A stretch of 64,000 bases of DNA, taken from JAICND01 sp040905905. Lineage in GTDB: Bacteria > Actinomycetota > Acidimicrobiia > Spongiisociales > ZC4RG35. Numbering within the stretch: the first letter of the stretch is position 1; every line of letters begins with the position of its first letter. The notes beneath the pieces were generated by a model. That model did not search any database. It saw only the letters and a list, made by a program, of their open reading frames with translations, and had not been told where the DNA came from. The stretch is from NCBI GenBank assembly GCA_040905905.1, contig JBBDQN010000047.1, forward strand, positions 20,731 to 84,730, written 5' to 3'. This document shows, piece by piece, positions 8,492 to 16,735 of this stretch. The position numbers and the translations under genes were made by a program.

Positions 8492-9306
8492 GCCGTCTTC
8501 CCGGGGTCAGTTGTAGGGTGTCGGTGGCGGAGTACTGAGTCGTGAACCTCCCACTTTCGGTTGTATTGGCCTGGCGCGTCTCTCGGCCCTAAGTAGAAAG
8601 GGCCCGTCCCGGGAGGAGCGGAGTCGCGAATCTTGTCGGCGAGAGAGACAGCCTCTCCCGTCTCGATCAGATATCCCGTACGCATCCACGTCGCCCGGGG
8701 CCGCGCTTGGAGTTCCGCCAACAGAAGCTGCTCGTCCACCCGAGACACCGCCGTGTTGAGCCATTCTCGCATGTTGGGCCAGTCTCTAAAGGCATTGGGG
8801 CGGGCCCCGATGAGCACCAGCACTGATTCCACCGGCCAGACGGGTAGACCTCGCATCTGATCGGGATCGAGGCTGGACTGAACCCTCGTGACCCGGAAAC
8901 CTCTCAGAGCATGCGGCACGCTCTCCGATCCAGGGATGGAGATGACATGCTTACCCGGACTGCGACTGGTCAGTCGGTGAACCCAGGCCGCCGACTCGTA
9001 GGCCACCATGACCGGGAAGTCGGGCCGGCGGGCCAACGTGGCCCTGACCTCGATGAGAGGATCCCCAGAGCCGATAGGACCCGCTCGTGAGCCGGGAGCG
9101 AACTCCCAAGTCTCTCTGGTTCGAAGCGGCAACAGCCATCCATGACGCTGTAGGCGTTCGGCCACAGCCGAAACTGGCAGCGTCACGCCAGCCCGACGAG
9201 CAAAGTCGGCGAGCTGTCCCTTGGTGACGATCTGCGGCTGTTGAAGTTCAAGTTCTGACAGGACGTTGGCCACACTGGCTGGAGCGCTTCTAGAAGTCAT
9301 TGTCAT
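8488..9306 (-). CDS. abiEi: AbiEi antitoxin / autorepressor
   Basis: A 272-residue partner encoded directly before the toxin. The N-terminal about 90 residues form a winged-helix domain (VTKGQLADFARRAGVTLPVSAVAERLQRHGWLLPL), as in AbiEi antitoxins, followed by the C-terminal antitoxin domain (AYESAAWVHRLTSRSPGKHVISIP). Characterised AbiEi proteins neutralise the toxin without forming a stable complex (type IV) and repress their own operon by binding inverted repeats. A matching inverted repeat over the predicted -10 box lies 15 bases upstream of the ATG. The mRNA leader would be short. Assignment rests on domain pattern plus order. Confidence 0.82.
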   Translation of the reverse strand: MTMTSRSAPASVANVLSELELQQPQIVTKGQLADFARRAGVTLPVSAVAERLQRHGWLLPLRTRETWEFAPGSRAGPIGSGDPLIEVRATLARRPDFPVMVAYESAAWVHRLTSRSPGKHVISIPGSESVPHALRGFRVTRVQSSLDPDQMRGLPVWPVESVLVLIGARPNAFRDWPNMREWLNTAVSRVDEQLLLAELQARPRATWMRTGYLIETGEAVSLADKIRDSAPPGTGPFYLGPRDAPGQYNRKWEVHDSVLRHRHPTTDPGKTA

Positions 9307-9320
9307 TCCATGTCGACTTT

Positions 9321-9355
9321 CGTAATATGTTACGTATTAAGACACACAATGACAA
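9321..9355 (-). promoter_or_regulatory. abiE promoter with overlapping inverted-repeat operator
   Basis: On the minus strand TTGTCA (9350-9355) and TAACAT (9327-9332) are 17 bp apart, as -35 and -10 boxes. CGTAATATGTTACG (9321-9334) is an inverted repeat of CGTAA with a 4-bp spacer and covers the -10 box. This is where an AbiEi autorepressor would block RNA polymerase. Confidence 0.5.
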
Positions 9356-9469
9356 CGACTCGCAGCCCAGGCTCGAACGGGCAGTGAGTGATGGTCTCGT
9401 GGCTTACCAACCGGGCTCGTTGCAAGGAGACGCCCAAAACGACGATAGGCAAATCGGTAGCCTGCGGTG

Positions 9470-9600
9470 TTAGGCGAGTCCCATCGCCAGGGGGCTTCTG
9501 TATGCGAAAAGGCTCCGTTGCGGCTGTATGGGCTGAGCGGACTCTTCGGGGTCCAGAACTCGCGTGGGGAGAAGCCCCGTGCAATTGGTTGGATGTTAGG
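9470..9600 (+). other. Hairpin-rich non-coding stretch
   Basis: GGACTCTTCGGGGTCC (9539-9554) folds into a six-pair stem closed by a C-UUCG-G tetraloop. It is followed at 9562-9580 by CGTGGGG...CCCCGTG, a seven-pair stem if G-U pairs are allowed. The same DNA has no convincing reading frame. It could be part of an RNA or of a transposon end. I do not recognise a family. Confidence 0.3.
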
Positions 9601-9699
9601 TGTCTTCTCGATTTGAGAATCCGATCAGACCGTTCACAGCGCTGGGCTGTCTCCCCAGCTCGGGCGGGGCGTTGGTGCAAGTTCCAGCGGATCGCTTCC

Positions 9700-10024
9700 A
9701 AGACACTTGACATCATCGGAATGACAGTCGACGGCGAGACTGCTGACTTGGCGTCGGGCATGCTTTGGCTCGAAGCCGAAGAACTCAAGGTGCACGGTCG
9801 GACCATCGAAGGGCTCCGCCGTTGGATGGCAACAGCACGCCTCAACAGCCACCCAACCTTCGATGTCGACATGCACCCGATCACGATCGAAACCTCCGAA
9901 GGGACAAGGCACCGGCCAGGCGATCATCACCCTCAACGTCTCAAGCGGCACCCACCCGGTGACTGTGACACTCCAAGGATCAGGAGCCCTCACCGGACTC
10001 GAGTACCCAAAAGTCAATGACTAG
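9700..10024 (+). pseudogene. Decayed unknown gene
   Basis: Two protein-like segments lie in different frames: LWLEAEELKVHGRTIEGLRRW to FDVDMHPITIETSEG, and then GQAIITLNVSSGTHPVTVTL to LEYPKVND with a stop at 10022. The switch near 9900 suggests a frameshift. I do not recognise the family. The first segment has no clear start. Confidence 0.35.
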
Positions 10025-10412
10025 GAAGCCCGAGTCGAGGGCGATCCCAACCTTGGCGCGTGTGGACGCGTTGTTGAAACCTCGCGCAATTTCCTGAAGC
10101 ACCTGCCACCGGTGGGTTCTTGACATCGAAAACGCCAACTGCGTAATTGATTCGCGGCGGGGCGCCGTGTCCCGAACTAGCCGAACTCCGCGGAGTTTCC
10201 GAGCTGCCTTTCGCCGATGGCTTCCGAGATCGTTTCGAGGGCGATCCTCTTGCAGTGCGGCCACTAAGCCTCACACTCGCGGTTTGGCTTGTGTTGATGG
10301 CCTCCTATTGGTCGAATCGACACGGGCCCTTTTCGCGAGAAGCCACTCCTATCAGCCGCGTAACCAACATCGATGTTCATCACAACTAGTCGGTCACACT
10401 CTGCAGCGAAAG
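10025..10412. other. Intergenic, no supported gene
   Basis: Short open frames exist on both strands but none has a ribosome site, recognisable motif or convincing composition. I see nothing else here except the 3' flank of the amidotransferase gene. Confidence 0.4.
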
Positions 10413-11132
10413 CTAAGAACGTTTGCTGCCGGTTTGCTTCTTATCGACTTCGTTGAGCCAGGCCCTGAATAACGCTTTAGATGTCCGGTGGGCCTCTGTC
10501 TGGTTCGCAATGGCCTCGTCGAGCAAATGATCGGGGTTGATGCCGTCGCTTTCCAGTTCGCTAGGTTCGGAGCGCCGCAGCCAACCACTGACTATTGCAG
10601 GTGATGCTTCCGGGTGGAACTGAACTCCGAGCGAATTGCCTTTGCGATAGGCGTGGGGATAACGGTCGGTCTTGGCCAAAACATCGGCGCCTGGGGGAAC
10701 GGTGAATGTGTCGTGATGCCATACGAAGACGGGCCCTTTTAACTGGCGTAGCACGGGGTCGTGTCGCCCAGCGCGAGTGAGGTGTAATTGTGGATAGCCG
10801 ACTTCGCTGCTGGGTGCCCGGTAGACATGACCACCGAGGGCATCGGCCAGGAGCTGGGCACCTAGGCAGATCCCGAGAATTGGTACGCCAGCCTGATCCA
10901 CCCTTTTCAGGTATTGCTTCTCCTCCGCAAGATACGGGTGACGGTCATCTTCGTACGCACTTTGGGATCCTCCCAGGACAACCACCGCCATGAGTTGTTC
11001 GATCGGCGGCAGACCTTCACTGCGGTGTGGCTGGACGACGTGTTCAACGTGTCCCGTTTGGGTTATCGCTTCGGCGAGCCAACCGGTGTCAGGGTCGGTT
11101 GTGTGTTGGATGACAAGTATCGGATGTAGCAC
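10413..11132 (-). CDS. Class I glutamine amidotransferase (GMP synthase-like)
   Basis: A 239-residue stand-alone amidotransferase. It has the nucleophile elbow GICLGAQ (Cys89) and the His-Glu pair in VQFHPEAS (His173, Glu175), so the triad is complete. There is no synthetase partner, which matches the family annotated as GMP-synthase-like amidotransferases, some of which act as gamma-glutamyl hydrolases. It is the last gene of a six-gene minus-strand run beginning with the glutamine-synthetase-like ligase, although 149 bases separate it from the SDR. A hydrolase for a gamma-glutamyl intermediate is plausible (inference). Confidence 0.8.
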   Translation of the reverse strand: MLHPILVIQHTTDPDTGWLAEAITQTGHVEHVVQPHRSEGLPPIEQLMAVVVLGGSQSAYEDDRHPYLAEEKQYLKRVDQAGVPILGICLGAQLLADALGGHVYRAPSSEVGYPQLHLTRAGRHDPVLRQLKGPVFVWHHDTFTVPPGADVLAKTDRYPHAYRKGNSLGVQFHPEASPAIVSGWLRRSEPSELESDGINPDHLLDEAIANQTEAHRTSKALFRAWLNEVDKKQTGSKRS

Positions 11133-11281
11133 TTTGACGGGACGCGGGTCAGTTGTGATGTGCAGCGCGATCGTTGTGTTTCGCGACTGGAATGCCGACT
11201 GGAATCAGCTCCGGTGGTTGACCCGACCCCTCAAAGGCGGGACCATATCGGTGTGGGTGCTGGGCCGTCCGGCATCCACGA

Positions 11282-12082
11282 TTAGTCACGAAGTAGGGCA
11301 CCCCCATCAACATGAATGCACTGGCCGGTGATGTTACGGGCATCGTCCGAAGCGAGAAACGCGGCTAGCTTGCCGATGTCTTCGGGTGTTTGGGGGCGGC
11401 CCATCGGGATCACATTCTCGTACTGACTCCAGAACACCTGGTAGTCGTCCAGATCACTGAGGGTGGGGTTGTGTCGCCGAAGCGCTTCGACTTCCCCCTC
11501 CTGGAAACGAGTCTCCCAGACCGCACCGGGGCATATAGCGTTGACAGTTATCTGGTATTGCGAAAGTGGTCTGGCTAGCCCCTTGGTGTAGCGGAGGACG
11601 GCTGCCTTGCTTGCAGCGTAGGCGCCGCCGGTACCCCTGGCCGCGTGACCAGCCATCGAGGCGATATTGATGATCCTACCGGACCGACGTTCACGCATAT
11701 GAGGAACGAGAGCGTCACAACAGTGAACGGTGCCTTTGACGTTGACCGCGAAGGTCCGGTCCCAGTCCTCTTCCCGGTCGCCGGGGGTGGTCCGCTTCGG
11801 ATCCGCAGCCACACCGGCGTTGTTGACCAGGATTTCGAGGGTCCCCCACCGCTCTAGCACTGTATATATAGCTGCCCCGACCGAACTCGGGTCGGTGACG
11901 TCAAGGGCCAGGTCCATCGTATCCGGACTAAGTTCGCTCTTGACTTGGGCAGCCCAATCGGGGTTGACGTCGGTAATAGCCAGTCGGGCGCCCTGTTCAG
12001 CGAGTGCGCGGGCTATACCTCGACCGATTCCGGAACCGGCGCCGGTTATGAGCGCCGTTTTGCCAGTGAGATCAGCAAACAC
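11282..12082 (-). CDS. SDR-family oxidoreductase
   Basis: A 266-residue classical short-chain dehydrogenase. The cofactor loop is TGAGSGIG (13-20), NNAG is at 87-90, and the catalytic Ser142-Tyr155-Lys159 lie in IINIASMAG...YAASK. The acidic residue in the TDVNPDW turn suggests NAD(H). The substrate cannot be read from the sequence. Its place between the flavin protein and the amidotransferase, within a run headed by a gamma-glutamyl ligase, would fit oxidation of an alcohol group on a glutamylated amine (for example a glutamylated amino alcohol) to the aldehyde used by the nearby aldehyde dehydrogenase. This is inference. Confidence 0.85.
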   Translation of the reverse strand: MFADLTGKTALITGAGSGIGRGIARALAEQGARLAITDVNPDWAAQVKSELSPDTMDLALDVTDPSSVGAAIYTVLERWGTLEILVNNAGVAADPKRTTPGDREEDWDRTFAVNVKGTVHCCDALVPHMRERRSGRIINIASMAGHAARGTGGAYAASKAAVLRYTKGLARPLSQYQITVNAICPGAVWETRFQEGEVEALRRHNPTLSDLDDYQVFWSQYENVIPMGRPQTPEDIGKLAAFLASDDARNITGQCIHVDGGALLRD

Positions 12083-12117
12083 CAGGGTTCCTCACTAGAT
12101 GTGCCATGGGCCTTCGA

Positions 12118-12684
12118 TTATCCCGGGAAAGCCGTCCGCACACGGGGATCACCATGCTCGTCGGGGTAGAACTCTGAGTGCTTGTAACGGCTGGCCCAAT
12201 CGAACCCCTGCCAGGTGATGATCCTGCGAGGCACAATCTTGAATGTCCAACAAGGTTCGACGTTCACCGAGCCACGGTATTCTTTCGATCGTTCTTCACC
12301 GAGGTAACGAGGCCCGGTGTACTTCTCCCCGATCTTGTTCCAAATCGACTTTTCACCGTCGTCGAGGTAGGGACCGACGCCGGCCTCGACAACGACGGCG
12401 GTACCTTCACACATCACCTTGCGGATGGGTGGATCGGGCTCGTCGACGACGAGGCAAACCCTGGGATCAAGCGCCATGAAGTGTGCCCACTCCGATCGTG
12501 CCCGTGGGATTACCCAGAAGCCGACGCCGTCCCAGTGGTACCAGACTGGCACGACGTATGGCCAGCCATCCGGTTTTAGGCACGCCAGGCGAGCCAGCCA
12601 CGGACCCTGAAGGAACTCATTCATCTCGTCGGGGGTCATCCTCCCGACCCTTGCTCCTCGCCAGGTACTGGTCTCCTCGGTCAC
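12118..12684 (-). CDS. Pyridoxamine-5'-phosphate oxidase-like FMN-binding split-barrel protein
   Basis: A 188-residue single-domain protein of the PPOX/split-barrel flavoprotein type: an N-terminal helix with MTPDEMNEFLQGPWLARLACLKPDG, then PYVVPVWYHWDGVGFWVIPRARSEW, the usual FMN phosphate-binding strand pattern, and a VCLVVDEP strand. The C-terminal 60 residues are a family-variable extension rich in aromatics. True PNPOx residues for PLP are not evident, so a general flavin reductase or F420/FMN oxidoreductase role is more likely. It lies between the AmiS-type channel and the SDR and may supply an oxidation step of the same pathway. Confidence 0.7.
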   Translation of the reverse strand: MTEETSTWRGARVGRMTPDEMNEFLQGPWLARLACLKPDGWPYVVPVWYHWDGVGFWVIPRARSEWAHFMALDPRVCLVVDEPDPPIRKVMCEGTAVVVEAGVGPYLDDGEKSIWNKIGEKYTGPRYLGEERSKEYRGSVNVEPCWTFKIVPRRIITWQGFDWASRYKHSEFYPDEHGDPRVRTAFPG

Positions 12685-12750
12685 GAGCTCCTCTCCGCCT
12701 CCCCTCTCCCTCGGATGAATGCCAAGTTGCTAGTCAAGACAGACACCTGA

Positions 12751-13263
12751 CTAGAAGGGCGGCCACTGGCCGACGATCAATAGGTAAGCGGGAATCATGA
12801 GCGTGATAATTGACCCCACTCCGAGAATCCAGCGGACGACCTTGCCAAGCCTGGCATTGTCGTACGAAAGGTTGCCCCATGCCGCCAGGAATAGTATCGA
12901 CCACACGAGAGCAAACACACCGAAGTAGTTGTCCCGTGCCTCAACAAAGAAATAGAAAGCGGAGATCAGCACCCACAGGCCAGCACCTAAGCAGTACCAC
13001 CCAAGTCCTTTCAAAGCGAATCCACCCAGAAGACTCCAGGCCAGCACGAGATAGAACGTGGCAAAGGTGAGACTGAGGGTACTGAGGATCAGCGAAAACG
13101 CCTCACCGTTGGCGGTGAAGCCGATTTGGAGTCCCATTATTGCCATCAATCCACCCAAAACAGCGTTGACGGCACCCATCCCCTTCGCCTCCGCCTTGCC
13201 GAATAGGAAAGCCGAGTCTGCAAGGAACAGGAACGACGCTGCGAGCAATACGACCGGACCCAT
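12751..13263 (-). CDS. AmiS/UreI-family amide/urea channel
   Basis: I choose the ATG at 13263 because GGAGGAG precedes it; the frame is open further upstream. The 170-residue product (MGPVVLLAASFLFLADSAFLFG...) has six hydrophobic segments and the size of AmiS/UreI proteins. These are hexameric inner-membrane channels for urea or short aliphatic amides, known from Helicobacter UreI and Pseudomonas AmiS. It lies 10 bases from the C26 hydrolase gene, so the two are probably cotranscribed. Uptake or release of urea, an amide or an uncharged amine is a reasonable role. The substrate cannot be decided from sequence. Confidence 0.75.
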   Translation of the reverse strand: MGPVVLLAASFLFLADSAFLFGKAEAKGMGAVNAVLGGLMAIMGLQIGFTANGEAFSLILSTLSLTFATFYLVLAWSLLGGFALKGLGWYCLGAGLWVLISAFYFFVEARDNYFGVFALVWSILFLAAWGNLSYDNARLGKVVRWILGVGSIITLMIPAYLLIVGQWPPF

Positions 13264-13273
13264 GTCTCCTCCT

Positions 13274-14062
13274 CTAGGTTTGTTGGCCGGTAGCGGATCG
13301 TTTCCGCGATAAGGCCTCGTACGCGTAACCGCCTGCCGCCTCTCTGGCGGCAGCAACAAGCGCATCGAATGGTCGGCGTGAGGCGATGTTGTCGGGTGTA
13401 CGAAACTCGGGATGCCACTGCACGCCCAACATGGGCCAGCTCTGGTCTTGTGCTTCTATTGCTTCGATCACGCCATCTTCGGACCAGGCAGCAGCTCGGA
13501 GCCCCTTTCCAAGGCGTGAACAGGATTGGTGATGTGACGAGTTGACGGTGACCTCGTTCGGGCCCAACATCCGGGCGAGGCTGGACTCGGGATCAAGCCG
13601 CACGGGATGGCTGGCGACTTCGCCCTCCTGCTCGAGTCGATGGTTGACGGAACCGCTGACTTCCAAGGGGATATCAATCACGAGATCCCCGCCCAAGGCG
13701 ACGTTGACAACCTGGGCTCCTCGACATATCGCAAGGACGGGGAGGCTTAGGTCGTGAGCGGACCGGGCAAGGGCCAAGTCGAAGGCGTCCCGCTCTCGAT
13801 CCACGCCATACACCGTGTCGGTGGTGGCCCGTCCATAACACGATGGGTCGACATCGCCACCACCAGTGATGCAAAGACCGTGGACCCGCCCGAGCAGGAC
13901 TGCGATTTCGTCGACATCGGTGGTGATCGGGAGCAGCACCGGCACGCCTCCGGCTTCCCTGATGGCGCGCGTGTAGAGCCGGGCAACCACATGTACGTCC
14001 AGCGGCCCGAAGGATGACGGCAGATCCCTGATCAGGGTTGACACACCGATGATCGGGCGCAT
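13274..14062 (-). CDS. Gamma-glutamyl-gamma-aminobutyrate hydrolase-like peptidase C26 (PuuD family)
   Basis: A 262-residue class I amidotransferase-fold hydrolase. The nucleophile is Cys113 in AICRGAQVVNVALGG, the family form of the elbow, and His217/Glu219 lie in GVQWHPEF. PuuD-type enzymes cut the gamma-glutamyl bond after the amine part has been oxidised, releasing glutamate. The gene starts two bases after the stop of the glutamine-synthetase-like gene, so ligase and hydrolase are coupled, as in glutamylated polyamine or ethanolamine pathways. The family is clear; the substrate is not. Confidence 0.85.
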   Translation of the reverse strand: MRPIIGVSTLIRDLPSSFGPLDVHVVARLYTRAIREAGGVPVLLPITTDVDEIAVLLGRVHGLCITGGGDVDPSCYGRATTDTVYGVDRERDAFDLALARSAHDLSLPVLAICRGAQVVNVALGGDLVIDIPLEVSGSVNHRLEQEGEVASHPVRLDPESSLARMLGPNEVTVNSSHHQSCSRLGKGLRAAAWSEDGVIEAIEAQDQSWPMLGVQWHPEFRTPDNIASRRPFDALVAAAREAAGGYAYEALSRKRSATGQQT

Positions 14063-14064
14063 GT

Positions 14065-15537
14065 CTAGAAGATCTCAAAGTACTCGCGGTGCTCCCAATC
14101 GGTGACGTAATCGAGGAACCGATTGATTTCGGAGTTCTTGAGCGCCACGAAGTAGTCGACGAATCGGTCGCTTAGCTCTCTGCGGTAAAGCTCGCTTTGG
14201 TTGAGCGCCGCGATCGACTCCATCAGGCTGCGGGGCATCTTCGGTGCGTCTGCCTCATAGGGTGATTCGCTGAGTGGTCCCGGGTCGATCTTGTTCTTTA
14301 CCCCGTCCATCCCGGCGATGATCTGCGACGCCATATAGAGGTAGGGGTTGGCGCAGGGTTCGCCTGCCCGATTCTCGATGTGGGCGGTTTCGTCTCCTGG
14401 CCCTCCGATCACTCGGATAAGGGCCGCCCGGTTCTCGAGGGCCCAGGTCACCCGGTCCGGAGCGAACGAATAGGGCTTGAAACGCTTATAGCCATTGATG
14501 GTGGGCGTGGTGAATGGCGACGCCTCGTGGGCGTGTTTCAACAGACCGCCAACGAAGAACTTACCCATCGCAGACAAAGGTTCACCGTTCTTAGCCCGAT
14601 TGGTGAACGAGTTCGCTCCTTCTTTGATGCTGCGAAGAGACTGATGAAGATGCCAGCCGCTCGAAAAAAAGTTGGGCAGCCCGGGACGAGTCATAAACGT
14701 GGCGTGGTAGCCGTTCCGTCGACAGATTTGCTTGGCGGCTGTCCGGAACAGCAGCATATTGTCAGCAGACTCCAGCCCCCGGACCGGGTCGAACGTGAAT
14801 TCGCATTGGCCGGGTCCCCATTCGTCCTCCATTGTCCGCAGTGGTAGGCCGAGGGCGGTGAGGTTGTCCAACAGCACCTGCAGGATCGGATCGATCTCGT
14901 CGTTGCGGTGCTCGGTCAGATACTGGAAACCGTGAGCGACCGCACTCACCTTTGGCGGATCGGGAGGCCAGCCCACCTGGTGCGGTTGGAGCATGGCATC
15001 CTCAAGCTTGGTGATATACCACTCGACCTCGAGCCCCGAGATGTATTCGTAATCCTGCGATTGCAGGTCGGCAAGGACTCGGCGTAGTAACCCCCGGGTG
15101 TCGAAAGGCACCAGTGAACCGTTAGAAAAGTACATGTCGGACAGCACCCAACCCGTCTTCGGGGTCCAGGGAAGCACTCTGAACGTGGTCGGATCCGGAA
15201 CCAGGATCGAGTCGGGCCCACCCGCAAGCTCTTCCATGTCCAAACCGCCCCTCGAGCTGAACATTGGAGCGAACAGGTTGTTAGTCGTATCCATGTAGAG
15301 GGTGGCCGTCTGGAAGTCGATCCCATTGCGCATCGCATGGAAGAAGTCGTGTGTGGTCAACGTCTTTCCCCGCACGATTCCGTGTTGGTCTCCCCACGAC
15401 ACACGCACCGTTGTTAGCTCACGTTCCTCGATCTGGGCCTGGACCCGCTGGGCCGCCTCTTGTTGCTCGTCGGTCCACAGGCCGTTGCGCTCCACAAAGT
15501 CGACTTTGCCAACACTGATGTCCTCGAGCCGCGCCAT
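14065..15537 (-). CDS. Glutamine-synthetase-family gamma-glutamyl-amine ligase
   Basis: A 490-residue GS-fold enzyme. It has the Glu-rich metal site (GLEVEW, WGPGQCEFTF), the H-x-H segment SSGWHLHQSL, and the ATP/glutamate residues around NRAALIRVIGG and HIENRAGEPCANPYL. It lacks the adenylylation-loop Tyr context of housekeeping GlnA and is longer at the N terminus, as in PuuA, IpuC and GlnA3/GlnA4-like ligases that attach glutamate to an amine. Its neighbours (C26 hydrolase, SDR, aldehyde dehydrogenase) support amine catabolism rather than nitrogen assimilation. It is the first gene of a minus-strand operon and diverges from an RpiR regulator. The amine substrate is unknown. Confidence 0.8.
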   Translation of the reverse strand: MARLEDISVGKVDFVERNGLWTDEQQEAAQRVQAQIEERELTTVRVSWGDQHGIVRGKTLTTHDFFHAMRNGIDFQTATLYMDTTNNLFAPMFSSRGGLDMEELAGGPDSILVPDPTTFRVLPWTPKTGWVLSDMYFSNGSLVPFDTRGLLRRVLADLQSQDYEYISGLEVEWYITKLEDAMLQPHQVGWPPDPPKVSAVAHGFQYLTEHRNDEIDPILQVLLDNLTALGLPLRTMEDEWGPGQCEFTFDPVRGLESADNMLLFRTAAKQICRRNGYHATFMTRPGLPNFFSSGWHLHQSLRSIKEGANSFTNRAKNGEPLSAMGKFFVGGLLKHAHEASPFTTPTINGYKRFKPYSFAPDRVTWALENRAALIRVIGGPGDETAHIENRAGEPCANPYLYMASQIIAGMDGVKNKIDPGPLSESPYEADAPKMPRSLMESIAALNQSELYRRELSDRFVDYFVALKNSEINRFLDYVTDWEHREYFEIF

Positions 15538-15639
15538 CGATCCGCCTCCGCTCTAGCAGCGCGGCGCACGGTAAAGACGCTGTGCGATCCTGTCAAGAAC
15601 TTTTCCGATATGGGCCAGATGTTGGGTTTCTGTAAGAGT

Positions 15640-15652
15640 CGTTACGATAACG
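15640..15652. promoter_or_regulatory. Palindromic operator candidate in the divergent ligase/RpiR intergenic region
   Basis: CGTTACGATAACG is a perfect inverted repeat (CGTTA, 3-bp spacer) four bases before the regulator ATG at 15656 and about 100 bases before the ligase start. Position and symmetry fit a site bound by the RpiR-type regulator itself. Confidence 0.45.
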
Positions 15653-15655
15653 TTG

Positions 15656-16546
15656 ATGCCTGCCCAACGACACGACATGACAGTCCGAGAGCGAGTCCTG
15701 CAAACCCTGCCCGCCCTGTCACCCGCCGAGCGCAAGGTGGCACAGGTGCTCCTGGCCGCCTACCCGATCGCCGGCTTGGAGAGCATTACCGAGCTGGCCG
15801 AGCGAGCCAGCGTCAGCGGTCCCACGGTCACACGGTTCAATACGAAGCTCGGCTTCGACGGTTACCGGGAGTTCCAACAAACCTTGCACCAAGAGATCCA
15901 GGCCCAAGTCAGCTCCCCGATCGTCCGCTACCCCAAAGAGCTTCCGGTGACAGACCACCTCGGGATACTCAAGACAACCCTCAACGGTCTTGTTGCTGAC
16001 CTCACCGAAACCTTTGAACAACTCGACACATCCGAGTTCGAGCGGGTGATAGACCTACTGAGCGATCCTCGCAGGCACATTGCCTGTACCGGTGGTCGGA
16101 TGAGCCGGGTGATCGCATCCTATCTGTATGCACGCCTCCACCAAGTTCTCAAAAACGCACGGTTGTTGGGACATGGGCCCACTCCCTGGAACGAGGAACT
16201 CGCCGACCTCCGCAAACGCGACGTCATCGTCGTTTTCGACTATCGCCGGTACCAGGCCGACACCATCGCCCTGGCACGCCAAGCGCATAGTCGTGGGATC
16301 TACGTGGTGTTGGTTACCGACCGGTGGATGTCGCCCATCGCCGGCCATGCCCGCCACGTGTTATGGACAGCCGGCGAAAGCGGCTCACCGTTTGACTCGA
16401 TGACCGCCAGCTTCGCACTTGTTGAAGCGCTCGTCGCCGCCCTCGTCTCCCGTCTGGGGGACCAGGCCCGCCTGCGTATGGAAGAGCTCGAAGACCTACG
16501 CAAGCAAGGGGTGCTCGGCGCCGACCCACAGCCGCTCGATTTCTGA
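15656..16546 (+). CDS. MurR/RpiR-family transcriptional regulator
   Basis: An HTH_6 domain fills residues about 5-80 (LSPAERKVAQVLLAAYPIAGLESITELAERASVSGPTVTRFNTKLGFDGYREFQ), followed by a SIS sugar-isomerase fold (about 125-265; GGRMSRVIASYLYARLHQ), the ligand-binding part of this family. I use ATG 15656; ATG 15677 (MTVRER) is an alternative. Neither has a clear ribosome site, so a leaderless transcript is possible. It is divergent from the ligase operon and is the obvious local regulator. SIS regulators usually bind phosphosugars, so use with an amine pathway is slightly unusual, though RpiR regulators of such clusters exist in actinobacteria. Confidence 0.85.
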   Translation: MPAQRHDMTVRERVLQTLPALSPAERKVAQVLLAAYPIAGLESITELAERASVSGPTVTRFNTKLGFDGYREFQQTLHQEIQAQVSSPIVRYPKELPVTDHLGILKTTLNGLVADLTETFEQLDTSEFERVIDLLSDPRRHIACTGGRMSRVIASYLYARLHQVLKNARLLGHGPTPWNEELADLRKRDVIVVFDYRRYQADTIALARQAHSRGIYVVLVTDRWMSPIAGHARHVLWTAGESGSPFDSMTASFALVEALVAALVSRLGDQARLRMEELEDLRKQGVLGADPQPLDF

Positions 16547-16735
16547 GATGAACGGCCTCTCGGCTGTCGACTGTGAACTCGAAACAGTTCGGATCGCGAC
16601 ACTGTCTGGCCGAGTCGAAATGGCGCCGCCCTACCCGGACGACGGCGAGGTCAAGTTCCCCTCCGCTCAGTGTGTCTCTCCCCAAAACCGGAGCCTTTCA
16701 CCACAGCAACCGCCTCGAAAGCTGGAACAGGTCCT

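Noticed and set aside
9388..9699. Start of a 210-codon plus-strand frame
   Set aside because: Composition is not protein-like, no ribosome site, and it covers the stem-loop region; only the part after about 9700 contains protein-like segments, and those change frame.
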